Positions 63,997 through 64,000 of a stretch of 64,000 bases of DNA are shown piece by piece. Position numbers and translations under genes: made by a program. Location of the stretch: positions 2,666,001 to 2,730,000 of the forward strand of contig CAVZKG010000001.1 of NCBI GenBank assembly GCA_963775805.1, written 5' to 3'. The notes below the pieces were generated by a model that ran no database searches, was not told the origin of the DNA, and worked only from the letters and a program-made list of their open reading frames with translations. The first letter of the stretch is position 1. Every line of letters begins with the position of its first letter. The stretch is from JAFAMB01 sp963775805 (GTDB taxonomy: Bacteria; Verrucomicrobiota; Verrucomicrobiia; Chthoniobacterales; JAFAMB01).

Positions 63997-64000
63997 CGGA

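Overview
The window looks like chromosomal DNA of a Gram-negative, soil-type heterotroph. It has Tat- and Sec-exported enzymes, lipobox-like signal peptides, a LolA-like protein, several sugar ABC transporters and long non-coding arrays built on CACAGATT-type repeats. Gene style and repeats remind me of Verrucomicrobiota (Chthoniobacterales-like) or Acidobacteriota. That is an impression, because no rRNA or taxonomic marker gene is present.

Layout. (1) 1-17040: a biosynthetic locus. One minus-strand operon carries a 2570-residue reducing type I polyketide synthase (KS-AT-DH-MT-ER-KR-ACP), a free-standing condensation domain, a fatty acid desaturase-like enzyme, a LolD/FtsX-type ABC pair and a LolA-like carrier. 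A partial O-methyltransferase converges on its end. Divergent from the operon, beyond a nested inverted-repeat element, lie an asparagine-synthase-like amidotransferase and an amidase. (2) 17231-22103: TPR protein, alcohol dehydrogenase fragment fused against an AraC-type regulator, class A beta-lactamase overlapping a Trypco1-type small protein, aldo/keto reductase. (3) 22266-33516: sugar or polyol locus with a cupin, an SDR, a DeoR-type regulator and two CUT1 binding protein/permease sets sharing one MalK-type ATPase. One permease is frameshifted. (4) 33749-44426: phospholipase C, TetR, S10 peptidase, GYD protein, a secreted three-repeat protein, carbonic anhydrase, MFS exporter, esterase. 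(5) 44467-49195: a ketose 3-epimerase divergent from a complete CUT2 (RbsBAC-like) transporter, which suggests rare-ketose use. (6) 50671-59564: AI-2E-family permease with an extra C-terminal domain, J-domain protein, a decayed permease tail followed by a Gfo/Idh/MocA oxidoreductase and an aldo/keto reductase, two tandem paralogous small exported proteins, a secreted hypothetical, a truncated isoprenylcysteine methyltransferase-like gene and a VOC protein. (7) 59613-64000: a mobile region beginning at a tRNA-Thr 3' fragment, with a frameshifted tyrosine integrase, acetyltransferase-like genes and a truncated IS91-family transposase.

Three large repeat loci (about 24.94-25.62, 37.05-38.32 and 49.20-50.64 kb) share one architecture: forward CACAGATT units, a conserved hinge, then reverse-complement units expanded into tandem arrays of 118-149 bp. 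The most promising undescribed systems are the PKS operon with its Lol-like export genes, the Trypco1/beta-lactamase overlap and this repeat family.
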